NCBI RefSeq assembly: GCF_030816965.1
Contig: NZ_JAUSYQ010000002.1
Span: 7,492,001 to 7,556,000 of the forward strand
Direction of reading: 5' to 3'
Length of the DNA: 64,000 nucleotides
From: Streptomyces canus
GTDB lineage: Bacteria > Actinomycetota > Actinomycetes > Streptomycetales > Streptomycetaceae
A program made the position numbers and the translations under genes. Each line of letters starts with the position of its first letter. The first letter of the stretch is position 1. Positions 23,947 to 32,856 of this stretch are shown here, piece by piece. The notes beneath the pieces are model-generated. The model saw only the letters and a program-made list of their open reading frames with translations, was not told the origin of the DNA and made no database searches.

Positions 23947-25266
23947 CTACGCCCCCAACACCCGCCGCAAGTAGTCGTTCTGGAAGCGACGGTCGGGGTC
24001 GAGCCGGTCCCGGAGCGCGGTGAACTCGCCGAAGCGCGGGTAGATCCCGGCGAAGTACTCCGCGTCGCGCGTGTGCACCTTGCCCCAGTGCGGACGCCCC
24101 TCGTGCGCCGTGAAGATCCGCTCGGCGGCCGTGAAGTACGCCTGGTACGGCGTCCCCTTGACCATGTGGACCGCGATGTACGCGCTGTCGCGTCCCGAGG
24201 CGGTGGACAGCGTGATGTCGTCGGCGGGCGCGGTGCGCACCTCCACGGGGAAGCTGACCTTCAGCCCGGAGCGCTCGATCATCGTCCTCAGTTCGCGCAG
24301 TGTCCCGACGACGGCCTCGCGCGGGACGGCGTACTCCATCTCCACGAACCGCACCCGGCGGGGCGATGTGAAGACCTTGTACGGGATGTCGGTGTAGGTC
24401 CGCGCGGACAACGCCTTGCTGGAGATCCGTGCGATCGAGGGGATCGTGCCCGGCACCGCGCGGCCGACCCACTGGGCCACCTGGAACACGCCGTTGGAGA
24501 GGAACTCGTCCTCGATCCAGCCCTGGAGCTGCGGCACCGGCTTCTCGGGGCCCGCGCTGCGGTTGTTGCGCTTGGTGTTGGTGTTGCCGGTGTGCGGGAA
24601 CCAGTAGAACTCGAAGTGTTCGTTCTCGGCCCAGAGTTCGTCGAAGGCGCTGGTGACCTTGTCGAAGCTCATGGGCTCCTCGCGTGCCGTGAGCAGGAAG
24701 ACCGGTTCGACGGCGAACGTGATCGCGGTGACGACGCCGAGCGCGCCCAGGCCGATCCGGGCGGCCGCGAAGACCTCGGGATTCTCCTTCTCGGAGCAGC
24801 TGAGGACCGAGCCGTCGGCCGTGACCAGCTCAAGTCCCCTGATCTGGGCGGCGATCGAGCCCGACTCGCGGCCCGTGCCGTGGGTGCCGGTACTGGTGGC
24901 CCCGGAGACCGTCTGTTCCATGATGTCGCCCATGTTGGTGAGGGACAGGCCCTCGCGCGCGAGAGCCATGTTGAGCCTCTTGAGCGGCGTACCGGCCTCC
25001 ACCGTGACGGTCATGGCGTCCCGGTCAATGTTGCGGATGCCGGTCAACAGTTGAGGGCGGATCAACACACCGTCTGTCGCGGCGATCGACGTGAAGGAGT
25101 GGCCGGTGCCGACGGCCTTCACCTTGAGACCGTCCTCGGCGGCCTTCCGCACGGCAGCCGCCAGCTCGTCGACCGAGGCGGGCGTGACCTCCCGGGTGGG
25201 ACGCGCGGCCACGTTGCCGCCCCAGTTACGCCACGTGCCGTTCTTCGCGCTCGCTGCCGTGCTCAA
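23947..25266 (-). CDS. FAD-linked D-arabinono-1,4-lactone oxidase family protein
   Basis: A 439-residue VAO-type flavoprotein. The FAD domain is N-terminal (WRNWGGNVAARPTREVTPASVDEL; GTGHSFTSIAATDGVLI; SGATSTGTHGTG). The C-terminal ALO domain ends with HWGKVHT and RLDPDRRFQNDYL, conserved in aldonolactone oxidases and alditol oxidase. It would oxidise a sugar lactone or alditol, passing electrons to oxygen. TTG at 25266 is chosen because GGGGAGG stands six bases upstream. The start overlaps the end of the MFS gene by about 40 bp, so the two are probably one operon. Confidence 0.88.
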   Translation of the reverse strand: MSTAASAKNGTWRNWGGNVAARPTREVTPASVDELAAAVRKAAEDGLKVKAVGTGHSFTSIAATDGVLIRPQLLTGIRNIDRDAMTVTVEAGTPLKRLNMALAREGLSLTNMGDIMEQTVSGATSTGTHGTGRESGSIAAQIRGLELVTADGSVLSCSEKENPEVFAAARIGLGALGVVTAITFAVEPVFLLTAREEPMSFDKVTSAFDELWAENEHFEFYWFPHTGNTNTKRNNRSAGPEKPVPQLQGWIEDEFLSNGVFQVAQWVGRAVPGTIPSIARISSKALSARTYTDIPYKVFTSPRRVRFVEMEYAVPREAVVGTLRELRTMIERSGLKVSFPVEVRTAPADDITLSTASGRDSAYIAVHMVKGTPYQAYFTAAERIFTAHEGRPHWGKVHTRDAEYFAGIYPRFGEFTALRDRLDPDRRFQNDYLRRVLGA

Positions 25267-26464
25267 CGCTGCCTCCCCGACGTGGAGCCGGCCTGCTGAG
25301 CCGGCGGTACCCCAGGAAACCGACCGCGACCGCGACGGCCCCGGACACCGCCGGAACCCCGTACCCGGCGCGCGCACCGGCCGCGTCGATCACCCAGCCG
25401 GCTACGGAGGAGCCGAGCGCGACCCCGACCGCGAGCCCGGTACTGATCCAGGTCATCCCCTCGGTCAGTTGCGCGCGTGGTACGTGCTGCTCGATCAGGG
25501 ACATCGTCGTGATCATCGTGGGAGCGATGGACAGGCCCGAAACGAACAACGCCACGGCCAGAAACGGCAAGTTTCCGACCAGTAGGAGGGGGATCATACT
25601 CACGGCCATGGCGCATATGCCCAGCAGCCAGCGAGGTTCGGGCCGTCCCCCGAAGTGCAGCAGCCCGAACACGAGCCCCGCGACGCAGGACCCCGCCGCG
25701 TAGAGGGCGAGCACGAGGCTCGCGGCGCCCTTGTGGCCCTGCTCGTCGGCGAAGGCCACGGTGACCACGTCCACCGCCCCGAAGATCGCCCCGGTCGCCA
25801 CGAAGGTGGCCACCAGGACCTGCAGGCCCGGCGCGCGCAGTGCCGTACGGCCACCGTCGTGCTCGCGTGGGTGCGGGGCCGGTTCGGTGGCCCGCTGCGC
25901 GGTCAGCCAGAAGACGCCGACCGCCAGGAAGCAGGCGGCGAGCAGCGGGCCCGCCTCCGGGAACCAGGCCGTGGACAGCCCGATGGAGATGATCGGCCCG
26001 AAGATGAAGCAGACCTCGTCGACGACGGACTCGAAGGAGTACGCGGTGTGCAGCTGCGGGGTGCCGCGGTACAGGGCCGCCCACCGTGCGCGGATCATCG
26101 CGCCGAGACTCGGCACCGAGCCGATGCCGACGGCGCACATGAACAGCACCCAGTCCGGCCAGCGGAAGTGCGCGGCGAGCAGCATCCCGGCGGACGCCAC
26201 CAGCGCGACGAGCGTCGCCGGGCGCAGCACCCGTCGCTGGCCGTGCAGATCCACCAGCCGGGAGACCTGCGGGCCGATCGCCGCGGCGGCCAGCGCGATG
26301 GTGGCCGACAGCGTGCCCGCGAGGCCGTACCTGCCGGTGAGCTGGGAGATCATCGTGACCACGCCGATGCCCATCATCGACAGCGGCATCCGGCCGACGA
26401 AGCCCGCGGCGGCGAAACCCTTGGAGCCGGGGGCGGCGAACAGGGCGCGGTAGGGGCTGGACAC
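25226..26464 (-). CDS. Major facilitator superfamily transporter
   Basis: A 412-residue protein with about 12 hydrophobic segments and a basic central loop (APHPREHDGGRT), typical of MFS drug or metabolite exporters. The motif-A-like loop between segments 2 and 3 reads VSRLVDLHGQRRVLRP. It ends in a basic, hydrophilic tail. It is followed with overlap by the lactone oxidase gene. A candidate iron box lies about 77 bp upstream, shared with the divergent ferrochelatase gene. The substrate is unknown; siderophore or lactone export would be guesses. Confidence 0.87.
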   Translation of the reverse strand: MSSPYRALFAAPGSKGFAAAGFVGRMPLSMMGIGVVTMISQLTGRYGLAGTLSATIALAAAAIGPQVSRLVDLHGQRRVLRPATLVALVASAGMLLAAHFRWPDWVLFMCAVGIGSVPSLGAMIRARWAALYRGTPQLHTAYSFESVVDEVCFIFGPIISIGLSTAWFPEAGPLLAACFLAVGVFWLTAQRATEPAPHPREHDGGRTALRAPGLQVLVATFVATGAIFGAVDVVTVAFADEQGHKGAASLVLALYAAGSCVAGLVFGLLHFGGRPEPRWLLGICAMAVSMIPLLLVGNLPFLAVALFVSGLSIAPTMITTMSLIEQHVPRAQLTEGMTWISTGLAVGVALGSSVAGWVIDAAGARAGYGVPAVSGAVAVAVGFLGYRRLSRPAPRRGGSVEHGSEREERHVA

Positions 26465-26540
26465 AGGGGTTCTCCGGTCGGCCGGTGAGCAGCGGCTCGG
26501 GCAGCGGTAAGGCGCGAATATGCCTGATACAGCTTACGAG

Positions 26541-26559
26541 TGAGGTGACCCTAACGCAC
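26541..26559. promoter_or_regulatory. Candidate iron box between MFS gene and ferrochelatase
   Basis: On the minus strand TTAGGGTCACCTCA matches 12 of 14 positions of the conserved TTAGGCTCACCTAA part of the DmdR1/IdeR consensus (14 of 19 overall). It sits between two divergent genes, one of them the iron-inserting enzyme of haem synthesis. Confidence 0.5.
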
Positions 26560-26636
26560 CCCGTCGGACGGTCCGGGAACCCGGGTGCTCACCCCGCCGT
26601 TTCCCGGCTGTCAGCACCGGATGACAGGATCGACCC

Positions 26637-27764
26637 ATGCGAGACGCGCTCGATGCCACCCCCTACGACGCCCTGCTCCTGCTCTCGTTCGGAGGCCCCG
26701 AGGGCCCCGACGACGTGGTCCCGTTCCTGGAGAACGTGACACGCGGGCGTGGCATCCCCAAGGAACGCCTGAAGGAAGTCGGCCGGCACTACTTCCTGTT
26801 CGGCGGGGTCAGCCCCATCAATGACCAGAACCGTGCCCTGCTGGACGCCCTGCGCAAGGACTTCGCGGACCACGGCCTGGACCTGCCGATCTACTGGGGC
26901 AACCGCAACTGGGCGCCCTACCTCACCGACACCCTGCGCGAGATGATCGCCGACGGCCACCGCCGCATCCTGGTCCTCGCCACCAGTGCCTACGCCTCCT
27001 ACTCGGGCTGCCGCCAGTACCGCGAGAACGTCGCCGAGTCGCTGGCGGCTCTTCAGGCCGAGGGCCTGGAGCTGCCGAAGATCGACAAGCTGCGGCACTA
27101 CTTCAACCACCCGGGTTTCCTGGAGCCCATGGTCGACGGGGTGATCGAGTCCCTCGCCGAGCTCCCCGAGGACGTCCGCGACGGTGCCCACATCGCCTTC
27201 TCGACCCACTCGATCCCGAACGCGTCCGCGGACACCTCCGGCCCGGTCGAGGGCCATGGCGAGGGCGGCGCGTACGTCGCGCAGCACCTCGAGGTCGCCC
27301 GGCTGATCGCGGACGCCGTCCGTGAGCGCACCGGCGTCGACCACCCCTGGCAGCTCGTCTACCAGTCGCGCTCCGGCGCCCCGCACATCCCGTGGCTGGA
27401 GCCAGACATCTGCGACCACCTTGAGGAGCGCCACGGATCCGGCGTCCCGGCCATGGTGATAGCCCCCATCGGCTTCGTCTCCGACCACATGGAGGTCCTC
27501 TACGACCTCGACACGGAGGCGAAGGCCAAGGCCGAGGAGCTGGGCCTGCCGATGCGCCGCTCGGCGACCGTCGGCGACGACCCGCGGTTCGCCGCCGCGA
27601 TCCGTGACCTGGTCCTGGAGCGGGCCAAGGTGGAGCGCGGGCAGGAGGTCGCGCCCTGCGCCGTCGGTGCGCTCGGGCCCGATCACAACGTCTGTCCGGT
27701 CGGCTGCTGCCCGGCCCGTGCCGCCAAGCCCGCAGCCGCGGGCGTCGACAGCCCGTACGCGTGA
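26637..27764 (+). CDS. hemH: Ferrochelatase (coproporphyrin III type expected)
   Basis: A 375-residue enzyme that inserts Fe(II) into a porphyrin. In actinobacteria the substrate is coproporphyrin III (CpfC). Visible motifs are [47 protein letters not shown] with the catalytic His, and [16 protein letters not shown]. The C-terminal segment [19 protein letters not shown] holds four cysteines, as in actinobacterial ferrochelatases with a [2Fe-2S] cluster. CAGGAT ends 6 bp before ATG, suggesting a leaderless message. It precedes the inositol monophosphatase by 8 bp in an operon. Confidence 0.94.
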   Translation: MRDALDATPYDALLLLSFGGPEGPDDVVPFLENVTRGRGIPKERLKEVGRHYFLFGGVSPINDQNRALLDALRKDFADHGLDLPIYWGNRNWAPYLTDTLREMIADGHRRILVLATSAYASYSGCRQYRENVAESLAALQAEGLELPKIDKLRHYFNHPGFLEPMVDGVIESLAELPEDVRDGAHIAFSTHSIPNASADTSGPVEGHGEGGAYVAQHLEVARLIADAVRERTGVDHPWQLVYQSRSGAPHIPWLEPDICDHLEERHGSGVPAMVIAPIGFVSDHMEVLYDLDTEAKAKAEELGLPMRRSATVGDDPRFAAAIRDLVLERAKVERGQEVAPCAVGALGPDHNVCPVGCCPARAAKPAAAGVDSPYA

Positions 27765-27772
27765 GGAGCCCC

Positions 27773-28588
27773 GTGACCGACCCCCTGCACGCGGAACTGC
27801 TTCGGCTGGCCCAGGAGGCGGCCCGTCGGGCCGGCGCCCTGCTGCGGGACGGCCGCCCGGCCGACCTCGCCGTCGCCAGGACCAAGTCCAGCCCCATCGA
27901 CGTGGTGACCGAGATGGACATCGCGGCGGAGAAGCTGATCACGGACCTGATCTCCGAACACCGCCCGGACGACGGCTTCCTCGGTGAGGAGGGCGCCGCC
28001 ACCGAGGGCACGAGCGGGATCCGCTGGGTGATCGACCCCCTCGACGGTACGGTCAACTACCTTTACGGGCTGCCGACCTGGTCCGTCTCCATCGCGGCCG
28101 AGCAGGACGGCGAGACCGTCGTGGGAGTCGTCGCGGCGCCGATGCGCGGCGAGACGTACCACGCGGTCCGAGGCGAGGGCGCCTGGGCCACGGGAGCGTG
28201 GGCGGGTGAGCGCAGGCTGACGTGCCGCCCGGCGCCGCCCCTGGACCAGGCCCTGGTGTCGACGGGCTTCAACTACGTCACCGAGGTCCGCACCCACCAG
28301 GCCGAGGTGGCCCGGAAGCTGATCCCCCTGCTCCGCGACATCCGCCGCGGCGGCTCGGCGGCGGTCGACCTGTGCGACCTCGCCGCAGGCCGCCTGGACG
28401 GCTACTACGAGCGAGGCCTGAACGCCTGGGACTACGGGGCGGGCGACCTCGTCGCCCGGGAAGCGGGCGCACTGACCGGCGGCCGCCCCGGAGAACGCCC
28501 GAACCCCGGCCTCACCGTCGCCGGCACCCCGGGGGTCTTCGAGCCCCTCCAGGAGCTCCTGGAGGACTTCGGCGCCTGGCACGACTGA
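27773..28588 (+). CDS. suhB: Inositol monophosphatase family protein
   Basis: A 271-residue Mg-dependent sugar phosphatase. The metal-site motifs are FLGEEGA, WVIDPLDGTVNYLYGLP and the late WDYGAGDLVAREAGA. It would hydrolyse inositol-1-phosphate or a related sugar phosphate, feeding phosphatidylinositol or mycothiol synthesis. GTG 27773 is chosen because GAGGAG precedes it by five bases; an upstream GTG overlaps the hemH stop. In M. tuberculosis suhB (Rv2701c) heads the same gene order seen here up to the RNA methyltransferase. A strong terminator follows. Confidence 0.9.
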   Translation: MTDPLHAELLRLAQEAARRAGALLRDGRPADLAVARTKSSPIDVVTEMDIAAEKLITDLISEHRPDDGFLGEEGAATEGTSGIRWVIDPLDGTVNYLYGLPTWSVSIAAEQDGETVVGVVAAPMRGETYHAVRGEGAWATGAWAGERRLTCRPAPPLDQALVSTGFNYVTEVRTHQAEVARKLIPLLRDIRRGGSAAVDLCDLAAGRLDGYYERGLNAWDYGAGDLVAREAGALTGGRPGERPNPGLTVAGTPGVFEPLQELLEDFGAWHD

Positions 28589-28637
28589 CGGACCGACTCC
28601 GGACGAACACGAGGTGAACGCGTCCGGGCCCCGACGC

Positions 28638-28674
28638 AGCGGACCCCCGGCGCTGGATTCGCCGGGGGTCCGCT
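28638..28674. terminator. Strong hairpin terminator after suhB
   Basis: A 15-bp perfect stem (AGCGGACCCCCGGCG / CGCCGGGGGTCCGCT) with a 7-nt loop. It lies between convergent genes and can act on both strands. Confidence 0.85.
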
Positions 28675-28699
28675 GTCGTGCCGCGAAGCCGATCAGACG

Positions 28700-28864
28700 C
28701 TAGGCGCTGACCTCCACACCGTGTTCGGCGGCGAGGCGGCGCAGGTCGTCGAGCTCGCCCTGCTCCACCTCGACGAGGAAGTCGTCGCCCTCGTTGCGAG
28801 CCCGTGTCAGATCGGTCTCGGTCGCCCTTATGCGCTGCAGAAGTCCTGCGGTGAATGCGTCCAT
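28700..28864 (-). CDS. Small hypothetical protein
   Basis: A 54-residue acidic helical protein (MDAFTAGLLQRIRATETDLT ... ELDDLRRLAAEHGVEVSA), probably a short coiled coil. GAGGGGGCG precedes the ATG at good spacing, and codon use is typical for the genome. Similar small proteins next to cutRS occur in other streptomycetes as far as I recall. The function is unknown. It is divergent from cutR, so a link to that system is possible. Confidence 0.65.
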   Translation of the reverse strand: MDAFTAGLLQRIRATETDLTRARNEGDDFLVEVEQGELDDLRRLAAEHGVEVSA

Positions 28865-29135
28865 GCTGCGCCCCCTCGTCCTGGGTCGTGGGTCGGTGGC
28901 ACGGGGGTGTGCCGTTCGGAAGGGGCGATCACGTCTCCTGTAGGTGCCCAGCGCTGCCGTGCCGGGCGGCGACGGTGCCGGACACCCACGCCCGCTCTGC
29001 GGAAGCGGATCGCGGCGTGCCGCATGGTGGTACGGCACATGCAGAGCGTGATCGCGGGGTGTAAAGCCGTCCTCCCCCCGCTCCTTCCGACGGAAACCTC
29101 AACCGCGCGAGAAAATCCCGCATTCCCGCTCTCAC

Positions 29136-29170
29136 ACCCGTCTTTCAGTTGCCGCTCACCCGTCTTACAG
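29136..29170 (+). promoter_or_regulatory. Direct repeats upstream of cutR (candidate CutR sites)
   Basis: ACCCGTCTTTCAG (29136-29148) and ACCCGTCTTACAG (29158-29170) are identical at 12 of 13 positions and 22 bp apart, two helical turns. OmpR-family regulators such as CutR typically bind direct repeats, so autoregulation is plausible. The rest of the 413-bp gap 28865-29277 shows no gene. Confidence 0.5.
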
Positions 29171-29277
29171 CCGACTTATGGCCGAAAAGGGCAGGATGGA
29201 GGCCAACACTCACCCGGCACCCTGCCCGCGCGTGCCCGAAGCGCGCTACGCGGGTGGACACAGGAAGGACAAGCGAC

Positions 29278-29931
29278 GTGCGCGTACTCGTCGTCGAGGA
29301 CGAGCAGCTGCTCGCCGATGCGGTGGCCACCGGACTGCGCCGGGAGGCCATGGCCGTCGACGTCGTGTACGACGGTGCGGCCGCCCTGGAACGCATCGGA
29401 GTCAACGACTACGACGTGGTGGTCCTCGACCGCGACCTCCCCCTCGTCCACGGCGACGACGTCTGCCGCAAGATCGTCGAACTCGGCATGCCCACGCGCG
29501 TGCTGATGCTCACGGCGTCCGGCGACGTCAGCGACCGTGTCGAGGGCCTGGAGATCGGCGCCGACGACTATCTGCCCAAGCCGTTCGCGTTCAGCGAGCT
29601 GACGGCACGCGTGCGTGCCCTCGGCCGGCGCACCAGCGTGCCGCTGCCGCCGGTCCTGGAGCGCGCCGGGATCAAGCTCGACCCCAACCGCCGCGAGGTC
29701 TTCCGCGACGGCAAGGAGGTCCAGCTCGCCCCCAAGGAGTTCGCCGTCCTGGAGGTGCTGATGCGCTCCGAGGGTGCCGTCGTCTCCGCGGAGCAGCTCC
29801 TGGAGAAGGCGTGGGACGAGAACACCGACCCCTTCACCAATGTGGTGCGGGTGACCGTCATGACCCTGCGCCGCAAGCTGGGTGAACCCGCAGTGATCGT
29901 CACCGTGCCCGGCTCCGGCTACCGGATCTGA
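29278..29931 (+). CDS. cutR: Response regulator CutR
   Basis: A 217-residue OmpR-family response regulator. The receiver domain (1-120) has the acidic pocket VVEDE, the phospho-acceptor Asp in VVVLDRDLPL and the Lys in YLPKPF. The C-terminal winged helix ends in TVMTLRRKLGEPAVIVTVPGSGYRI. Length and sequence fit CutR of Streptomyces, described as a negative influence on actinorhodin production. GTG 29278 follows AGGAAGGAC. The kinase gene starts six bases after its stop codon, so the two are co-translated. Confidence 0.92.
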   Translation: MRVLVVEDEQLLADAVATGLRREAMAVDVVYDGAAALERIGVNDYDVVVLDRDLPLVHGDDVCRKIVELGMPTRVLMLTASGDVSDRVEGLEIGADDYLPKPFAFSELTARVRALGRRTSVPLPPVLERAGIKLDPNRREVFRDGKEVQLAPKEFAVLEVLMRSEGAVVSAEQLLEKAWDENTDPFTNVVRVTVMTLRRKLGEPAVIVTVPGSGYRI

Positions 29932-29937
29932 TAACCC

Positions 29938-31176
29938 GTGGCCTCGACTCCCGCTCCTCCTCAGGCCCCCCCGAAGCCCACCTGGGACCCCAGGCGGCCG
30001 GCGCCGCCGCTGCCGTGGCTGCGCCCGACCATCCGCATAAGGCTCACGCTGCTGTACGGCGGCATGTTCCTGATCGCGGGCATTCTGCTGCTGTCGATCA
30101 TCTACCTGCTCGCCGCGAACGCGTTGAATGTGGGAAGCAACCTGCCCTTCAAGATCGTCTCCGGCGGGGTGACCAGCGACATCTGCAAGCTGTCGGGCAG
30201 TGAGCTGCCCGCGGACGAGCTCAACCACGCGCTGAACCAGTGCGTCAACGACCAGCGCCAGCACGCCCTGGACAACCTCCTCAGCCGCTCACTGCTGGCC
30301 CTGCTCGGCCTCGCGATCATCGCCTTCGCCTTCGGCTACGCGATGGCGGGACGCGTCCTGTCGCCGCTCGGCCGGATCCTGCGCACCGCGCGCTCGGTGG
30401 CGGGCTCGGACCTCTCCCGCCGTATCGAGCTGGACGGCCCGGACGACGAGATCAAGGAACTGGCCGACACCTTCGACGACATGCTGGAGCGTCTCGAGCG
30501 GGCCTTCACGGCCCAGCAGCGCTTCGTCGGCAACGCCTCGCACGAGCTGAGAACCCCGTTGGCGATCAACCGCACGCTCCTGGAGGTGCATCTGTCGGAT
30601 CCGGGGGCACCTGTGGAGCTGCAACAGCTGGGCAAGACGTTGCTGGCCACCAACGAGCGCAGTGAACAGCTTGTGGAGGGTCTGCTGCTGCTCGCCCGCA
30701 GCGACAACCAGATCGTCGAGCGCAAGCCCGTGGACCTCGCCGAGGTCGCCGAGCAGGCGGTCGACCAGGTGCACGGCGAGGCGGAGGCCAAGGGCGTGGC
30801 GATCCGCGGCGACCGGAAGACGGCGGTCGTCCAGGGCAACGGCGTCCTCCTGGAGCGGATAGCCCTGAACCTGGTGCAGAACGCCGTGCGCTACAACGTG
30901 CCCGAGGACGGCTGGGTCGAGGTGACCACGGAGGTCCAGCACGGCCACGCGGTGCTCACGGTGTCCAACACGGGCCCTGTCGTGCCGGCGTACGAGGTCG
31001 ACAATCTCTTCGAGCCGTTCAAGCGGCTGCGGGGCGCCGACCGCACCGGCAGCGACAAGGGCGTCGGGCTCGGTCTGTCCATCGTGCGGTCCGTGGCGCG
31101 GGCGCACGGCGGCCACATCACCGCTCAGCCGCGCGAAGGGGGTGGGCTCGTGATGCGAGTCACCCTTCCGGTCTGA
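29938..31176 (+). CDS. cutS: Sensor histidine kinase CutS
   Basis: A 412-residue membrane kinase. It has a proline-rich cytoplasmic start, TM1 (about 35-60), a short external loop (61-115), TM2 (about 117-138), HAMP, the dimerisation domain with His202 in ASHELRTPLAI, and an ATPase domain (NLVQNAVRYN, DKGVGLGLSIV). The external loop is only about 55 residues and holds two cysteines, Cys83 and Cys102, the only ones there. These fit reports that CutS-type sensors read the disulfide state outside the membrane. It is paired with CutR immediately upstream. No further gene follows in the operon. Confidence 0.92.
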   Translation: MASTPAPPQAPPKPTWDPRRPAPPLPWLRPTIRIRLTLLYGGMFLIAGILLLSIIYLLAANALNVGSNLPFKIVSGGVTSDICKLSGSELPADELNHALNQCVNDQRQHALDNLLSRSLLALLGLAIIAFAFGYAMAGRVLSPLGRILRTARSVAGSDLSRRIELDGPDDEIKELADTFDDMLERLERAFTAQQRFVGNASHELRTPLAINRTLLEVHLSDPGAPVELQQLGKTLLATNERSEQLVEGLLLLARSDNQIVERKPVDLAEVAEQAVDQVHGEAEAKGVAIRGDRKTAVVQGNGVLLERIALNLVQNAVRYNVPEDGWVEVTTEVQHGHAVLTVSNTGPVVPAYEVDNLFEPFKRLRGADRTGSDKGVGLGLSIVRSVARAHGGHITAQPREGGGLVMRVTLPV

Positions 31177-31581
31177 GACCATGGCCCCCGCACTGAGACC
31201 GATACACAGGGATGTTCGCTTTGCGCGGAATTTTCTGGGCACTTGATGGACCGCTCCATGTGTGATCGATCACAAGGGAGATTTTCCGGCCATCTACTCT
31301 CGGTGATCATGCACCCTGTCGGAAAGCCGGGAAAATCCGGGTTTTCAGGGGTCCTGATCACGGGAAGTACACGGTGAGACGCCTTTGAAGTGCGGGATTC
31401 GGACCGTGTACGGTCCCGATCGCCATCCAACCCGATCACTCAAGAGGAGTCCGGTTGGGTGTCGATTGAGTAACAGACCTTGATGTGAGGCAAAATCTCC
31501 GCCTCGGGTCGGGCACAAGTCCGGCCTCTCACGCGTTACGTGCGCTGGAGACACCGCAGACACCCAGAGGGGGAGAGCGAC
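31177..31581. other. 405-bp leader region with two palindromes
   Basis: This gap upstream of the DUF4193 gene is AT-richer than its surroundings. It contains TGTGATCGATCACA (31261-31274, a perfect 14-bp palindrome) and GGACCGTGTACGGTCC (31401-31416, 6-bp arms). Both could be operators for the DUF4193 gene. No plausible gene lies within. Confidence 0.45.
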
Positions 31582-31878
31582 ATGGCTACGGATTACGACA
31601 CCCCACGCAAGACCGACGACGACGTCGACTCGGACAGCCTTGAAGAGCTCAAGGCGCGTAGGAACGACAAGTCGACCTCCGCAGTGGACGTCGACGAGTT
31701 CGAGGCCGCCGAAGGCCTGGAACTGCCCGGCGCGGACCTTTCGAACGAAGAGCTGGCCGTCCGGGTACTGCCCAAGCAGCAGGACGAGTTCACCTGCATG
31801 AGCTGCTTCCTGGTGCACCACCGCAGCCAGCTGGCCCGGGAGAAGAACGGCCAGCCGATCTGCCGCGACTGCGACTGA
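31582..31878 (+). CDS. DUF4193 family protein
   Basis: A 98-residue acidic protein conserved across actinobacteria. Its C-terminus forms a zinc-ribbon-like pair, CMSC and CRDC, separated by about 25 residues, so metal binding is likely. The first 60 residues are Asp/Glu-rich. The biochemical role is unknown. AGAGGGGGAGAG gives a strong ribosome-binding site 4-6 bases before ATG. It is the counterpart of M. tuberculosis Rv2699c, next to suhB and the DUF3093 gene in both genomes. Confidence 0.9.
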   Translation: MATDYDTPRKTDDDVDSDSLEELKARRNDKSTSAVDVDEFEAAEGLELPGADLSNEELAVRVLPKQQDEFTCMSCFLVHHRSQLAREKNGQPICRDCD

Positions 31879-31891
31879 GGGCGGGTCGGGC

Positions 31892-32788
31892 ATGACTGGC
31901 TCGACCCCTCCTTGGAAGCGCCGCTCTCTCCGGCGGGGAGCGGACCAGGGGCCGTCCGACGGCCCTCACCGCGCGCGTGACGACGAGCGGGGCTCTTCCG
32001 AAACGGGAGCCTCGCTCGAACCGGTGGCCGACCGGGCCGGCCTCCCGGCGCCGACCGATACGACCAGGGCGCCCGCGCCCGTCGACAGACGACGGGCGGC
32101 GGCGGTCCGGGACAGGGCCCGGGAAGGGGTCCGCAAGGGCGGCAGCCGGGCCAGGGCGGGCCTGGCGTACCTGGCCGACCGGATCATCGAGATCGCCCCG
32201 CGTGTCCCCGTACGGGACCTCGCGACCCTCCGCCGCCAGTTCCCCGGCCTCGGCCCGGAGGAGCTTGCGGACAAGCTGGTCGTGGGAGCCGCGAGCGCCA
32301 CTGCGACAGTCGGGGCGGGGGTCGGAGCGGCGGCGATGCTTCCCGTGCCGCCGGCGATGCCGACCGAACTGGCCGCCGAGATCACCGGCGTGGCCGCGAT
32401 CGAGCTGAAGCTGATCGCCGAACTCCACGAGGTCTACGGCGTACGGCCGCCCGGGAACCTCAAGGAGCGCAGCACCGCGTATCTGAACTCCTGGTCGGGG
32501 GAGCGCGGAATCGACGCGACGAAACCGTCGACCGTGAGCGGCGCGCTCAACAGCCAGATGAAACAGCAGCTGCGGCAGCAGATCATGAAGCGGACGATCC
32601 GCGACCTGCCGAACCTGATGCCGTTCCTGGTCGGCGCGGCCGTCGGGGCGGTCATGAACCGCAGGGACACCAGAAAGCTCGCCGAGCGGATCCGCAAGGA
32701 CCTGCGCAAGATGCAGGTGCCGTGGGACGAACTGCCCCAGCTCCCGACCCTCGAGACGCCTGCGAATCCGCTTCCGCTGGAGAAGTAA
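31892..32788 (+). CDS. Hypothetical protein with hydrophobic core segments
   Basis: A 298-residue protein. Residues 1-75 are charged and disordered. A middle segment is Ala/Gly-rich and hydrophobic (VVGAASATATVGAGVGAAAM, near 133-152), and a second hydrophobic stretch lies near 243-260 (LMPFLVGAAVGAVMNRR). This pattern is reminiscent of EcsC-like membrane-associated proteins, but I would not assign the family with confidence. It starts 13 bp after the DUF4193 stop in the same direction and so is probably co-transcribed. It ends with a convergent neighbour, the DUF3093 gene. Confidence 0.75.
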   Translation: MTGSTPPWKRRSLRRGADQGPSDGPHRARDDERGSSETGASLEPVADRAGLPAPTDTTRAPAPVDRRRAAAVRDRAREGVRKGGSRARAGLAYLADRIIEIAPRVPVRDLATLRRQFPGLGPEELADKLVVGAASATATVGAGVGAAAMLPVPPAMPTELAAEITGVAAIELKLIAELHEVYGVRPPGNLKERSTAYLNSWSGERGIDATKPSTVSGALNSQMKQQLRQQIMKRTIRDLPNLMPFLVGAAVGAVMNRRDTRKLAERIRKDLRKMQVPWDELPQLPTLETPANPLPLEK

Positions 32789-32856
32789 GACTTCCGTGAG
32801 ACTTCGGGCTCGGCTCCACCGTCCGGACGGACGGGGTGAAGTCCTGCACGGATGTT

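Noticed and set aside
31261..31274. TGTGATCGATCACA as a CRP site
   Set aside because: The arms look like CRP half-sites, but the spacer is 4 bp where TGTGA-N6-TCACA needs 6, so only an unknown palindrome is claimed.
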